From: an uncultured Ruminococcus sp.
Lineage (GTDB): Bacteria; Bacillota_A; Clostridia; Oscillospirales; Acutalibacteraceae
Direction: 5' to 3'
DNA: 13,065 nt
NCBI GenBank assembly: GCA_902798605.1
Contig: CADBXH010000094.1
Coordinates: 5,801 to 18,865, forward strand
The notes under the pieces were generated by a model, which saw only the letters and a list, made by a program, of their open reading frames with translations, ran no database searches and was not told the DNA's origin. Below, piece after piece: positions 12,191-13,065 of this stretch. A program made the translations under genes and the position numbers. Every line of letters begins with the position of its first letter. The stretch's first letter is position 1.

Positions 12191-12244
12191 AAATAAGCTT
12201 TATTATAAAAATATAAAGGAGAATCATTATGAAAAAGCTTATTT
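12191..12244 (+). promoter_or_regulatory. Inverted repeat bracketing the lipoprotein start region
   Basis: AAATAAGCTT (12191-12200) is the perfect inverse complement of AAGCTTATTT (12235-12244), which covers codons 3 to 6, with one further pair inside. In mRNA starting near 12195 only about 7 of these pairs remain, enclosing the ribosome binding site and ATG. It could be weak translational control, a DNA-binding site, or chance in AT-rich DNA. Confidence 0.3.
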
Positions 12245-12801
12245 CAATTATGTTGATTTTAGTACTCGCAGCCGGTACTTTTGCGATCGCAGGATGCGGA
12301 AATGATGAGAAGTCATCCGACGCTTCGGGCGATAGTTCACAGTCCGCTACAGAGGCAGAAAAAAAGCTTGAGACCGCAAAGGTAAGCAAGTTTGAGGCGT
12401 ATTTGACCTACGACCCTGACGAATATGTATATGATGCGGATCTGCTCGAGCTTTTCTATAAGGCTGACGAGGACAAATACATCTACGGCGCGGTGTTTGA
12501 CGAAACCGAGATCGACAGAGAAAAACAGCAGTTTGAGGGCAGAGCGGACAAGAGCAACCTCAAGGAAGTAAGCTACGGAGAGCTTAAACTCAACAATTAC
12601 AATTCCAGGACAGTCACCTACTTGTCAAACGGAAAATATTCAAAGGAATACTTTATCGTATTTGAAAACAAGATAGGCGAATGGGCGGTAGGAGCAAAGC
12701 TGTTTGCCTGCCTGGGCAAAGACAAGAGCTTTGAGCCGCAGATGGACGAATTGGCAAAGACATTGGAAGTAAAGCCCGAAAAGAAGTCAGAGGATAAATA
12801 A
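12229..12801 (+). CDS. Lipoprotein of unknown function
   Basis: A 190-aa secreted, lipid-anchored protein. The signal peptide is MKK followed by a hydrophobic run and the lipobox AIAGC (Cys23), then a Ser/Asp/Glu-rich flexible linker (about 24-50). A folded domain with no family I recognise follows; it is rich in Lys, Glu, Asp and Tyr, with SRTVTYLSNGKYSKEYFIVF and IGEWAVGAKLFACLG suggesting beta strands. The tail KPEKKSEDK is charged. AAGGAG (12216-12221) is 7 nt from the ATG. Own consensus promoter and strong terminator make it monocistronic. Confidence 0.85.
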   Translation: MKKLISIMLILVLAAGTFAIAGCGNDEKSSDASGDSSQSATEAEKKLETAKVSKFEAYLTYDPDEYVYDADLLELFYKADEDKYIYGAVFDETEIDREKQQFEGRADKSNLKEVSYGELKLNNYNSRTVTYLSNGKYSKEYFIVFENKIGEWAVGAKLFACLGKDKSFEPQMDELAKTLEVKPEKKSEDK

Positions 12802-12814
12802 TTGAATATAGAAT

Positions 12815-12856
12815 CAGCCTGTTCCGAGTGTTGTGCTTGGAACAGGCTGTTTTTTT
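12815..12856 (+). terminator. Terminator of the lipoprotein gene
   Basis: CAGCCTGTTCC (12815-12825) pairs with GGAACAGGCTG (12839-12849), 11 bp with a 13-nt loop, followed by seven Ts (12850-12856). A small palindrome ATCTCA-TTC-TGAGAT (12857-12871) follows directly. Confidence 0.92.
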
Positions 12857-12938
12857 ATCTCATTCTGAGATTTAGCGAAGAATTTCATTATGTTTCTTTT
12901 GCTTTTGAAAATAATGCCACACACATCCATTATATTGT

Positions 12939-12988
12939 AGGGGAGCACCCATATGAAATTCCCCTAACAGGCAATGTCGTCAACTTAA
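12939..12988. repeat. Third copy of the element end seen at 6741-6872
   Basis: CCCCTAACAG + GCAATGTCGTCAACTTA (12961-12987) is identical over 27 bp to the inverse complement of 6846-6872. Just before it, AGGGGA (12939-12944) and TCCCCT (12960-12965) form an inverted pair, and TGTAGGGGAGCACCCAT resembles CGTAGGGGCGGACCCAT at 6778. This is probably one end of another element that continues beyond the window. I see no gene in 12872-13065; the open frame there begins without a ribosome binding site and overlaps the terminator. Confidence 0.7.
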
Positions 12989-13065
12989 GAAAAATCACAA
13001 CGGTCTTTGGTTTTGAGGGAACTTTTGGGATTTATGCTTAACAGCCCTTGTTTGAGATCTGTTGG

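Noticed and set aside
12802..13041. 79-codon frame after the lipoprotein gene
   Set aside because: It starts with TTG without a ribosome binding site, includes the terminator hairpin of the preceding gene, and its end lies in a dispersed repeat.

Overview
The window looks like chromosome from a low- to mid-GC Gram-positive bacterium of class Clostridia, probably an Oscillospirales/Ruminococcus-like gut species. This rests on a ctsR-mcsA-mcsB-clpC operon under heptad CtsR boxes, a SigH-like sigma factor, strong AGGAGG ribosome binding sites, many near-consensus sigma-A promoters with 17-nt spacers, and a high density of small palindromic intergenic repeats. The taxonomic placement is inference.

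Left part (1-5407, mostly minus strand). A lipoprotein with FG-GAP-like repeats runs off the left edge. Next comes trmB (tRNA m7G46 methyltransferase), with its own promoter and a repeat-derived leader. Then follows a tightly overlapping operon of a DUF1858 CxxC protein, trmK (tRNA m1A22 methyltransferase) and a Nif3-family dinuclear metal protein. After an unannotated-looking gap (3352-3880) comes a comM/YifB-type Mg-chelatase-like AAA+ protein. The gap holds the most interesting item: a compact locus with the layout of a type I toxin-antitoxin system. It has a 20-21 residue hydrophobic peptide on the minus strand with a perfect but hairpin-sequestered Shine-Dalgarno, its own promoter, and a convergent plus-strand antisense RNA driven by a perfect TTGACA-N17-TATAAT promoter. 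The two RNAs overlap tail to tail at a shared hairpin, start with near-identical 5' leaders, and can also pair at the toxin ribosome binding site.

Middle (5565-7256, plus strand). A SigH-like sigma factor and a four-CxxC zinc-ribbon protein form a likely two-gene unit, followed by a nearly pure A/T tract and a strong terminator. About 350 bp of mosaic repeat DNA follows, with two abutting inverted-repeat elements.

Right part (7055-12162). The protein-quality-control operon consists of ctsR (repressor), mcsA (zinc-finger adaptor), mcsB (protein arginine kinase) and clpC (AAA+ unfoldase). Three CtsR heptad pairs surround or overlap its promoter, consistent with autorepression relieved in stress. 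Two of its intergenic gaps are invaded by palindromic repeats: a nine-unit array built on the heptamer GTTAAGA between ctsR and mcsA, and a 200-bp cruciform-forming element between mcsB and clpC.

Right edge (12160-13065). A monocistronic lipoprotein of unknown function sits between its own consensus promoter and a strong terminator. After it lies a further copy of the inverted-repeat end seen at 6741-6872. No tRNA, rRNA, CRISPR array or transposase gene was seen.
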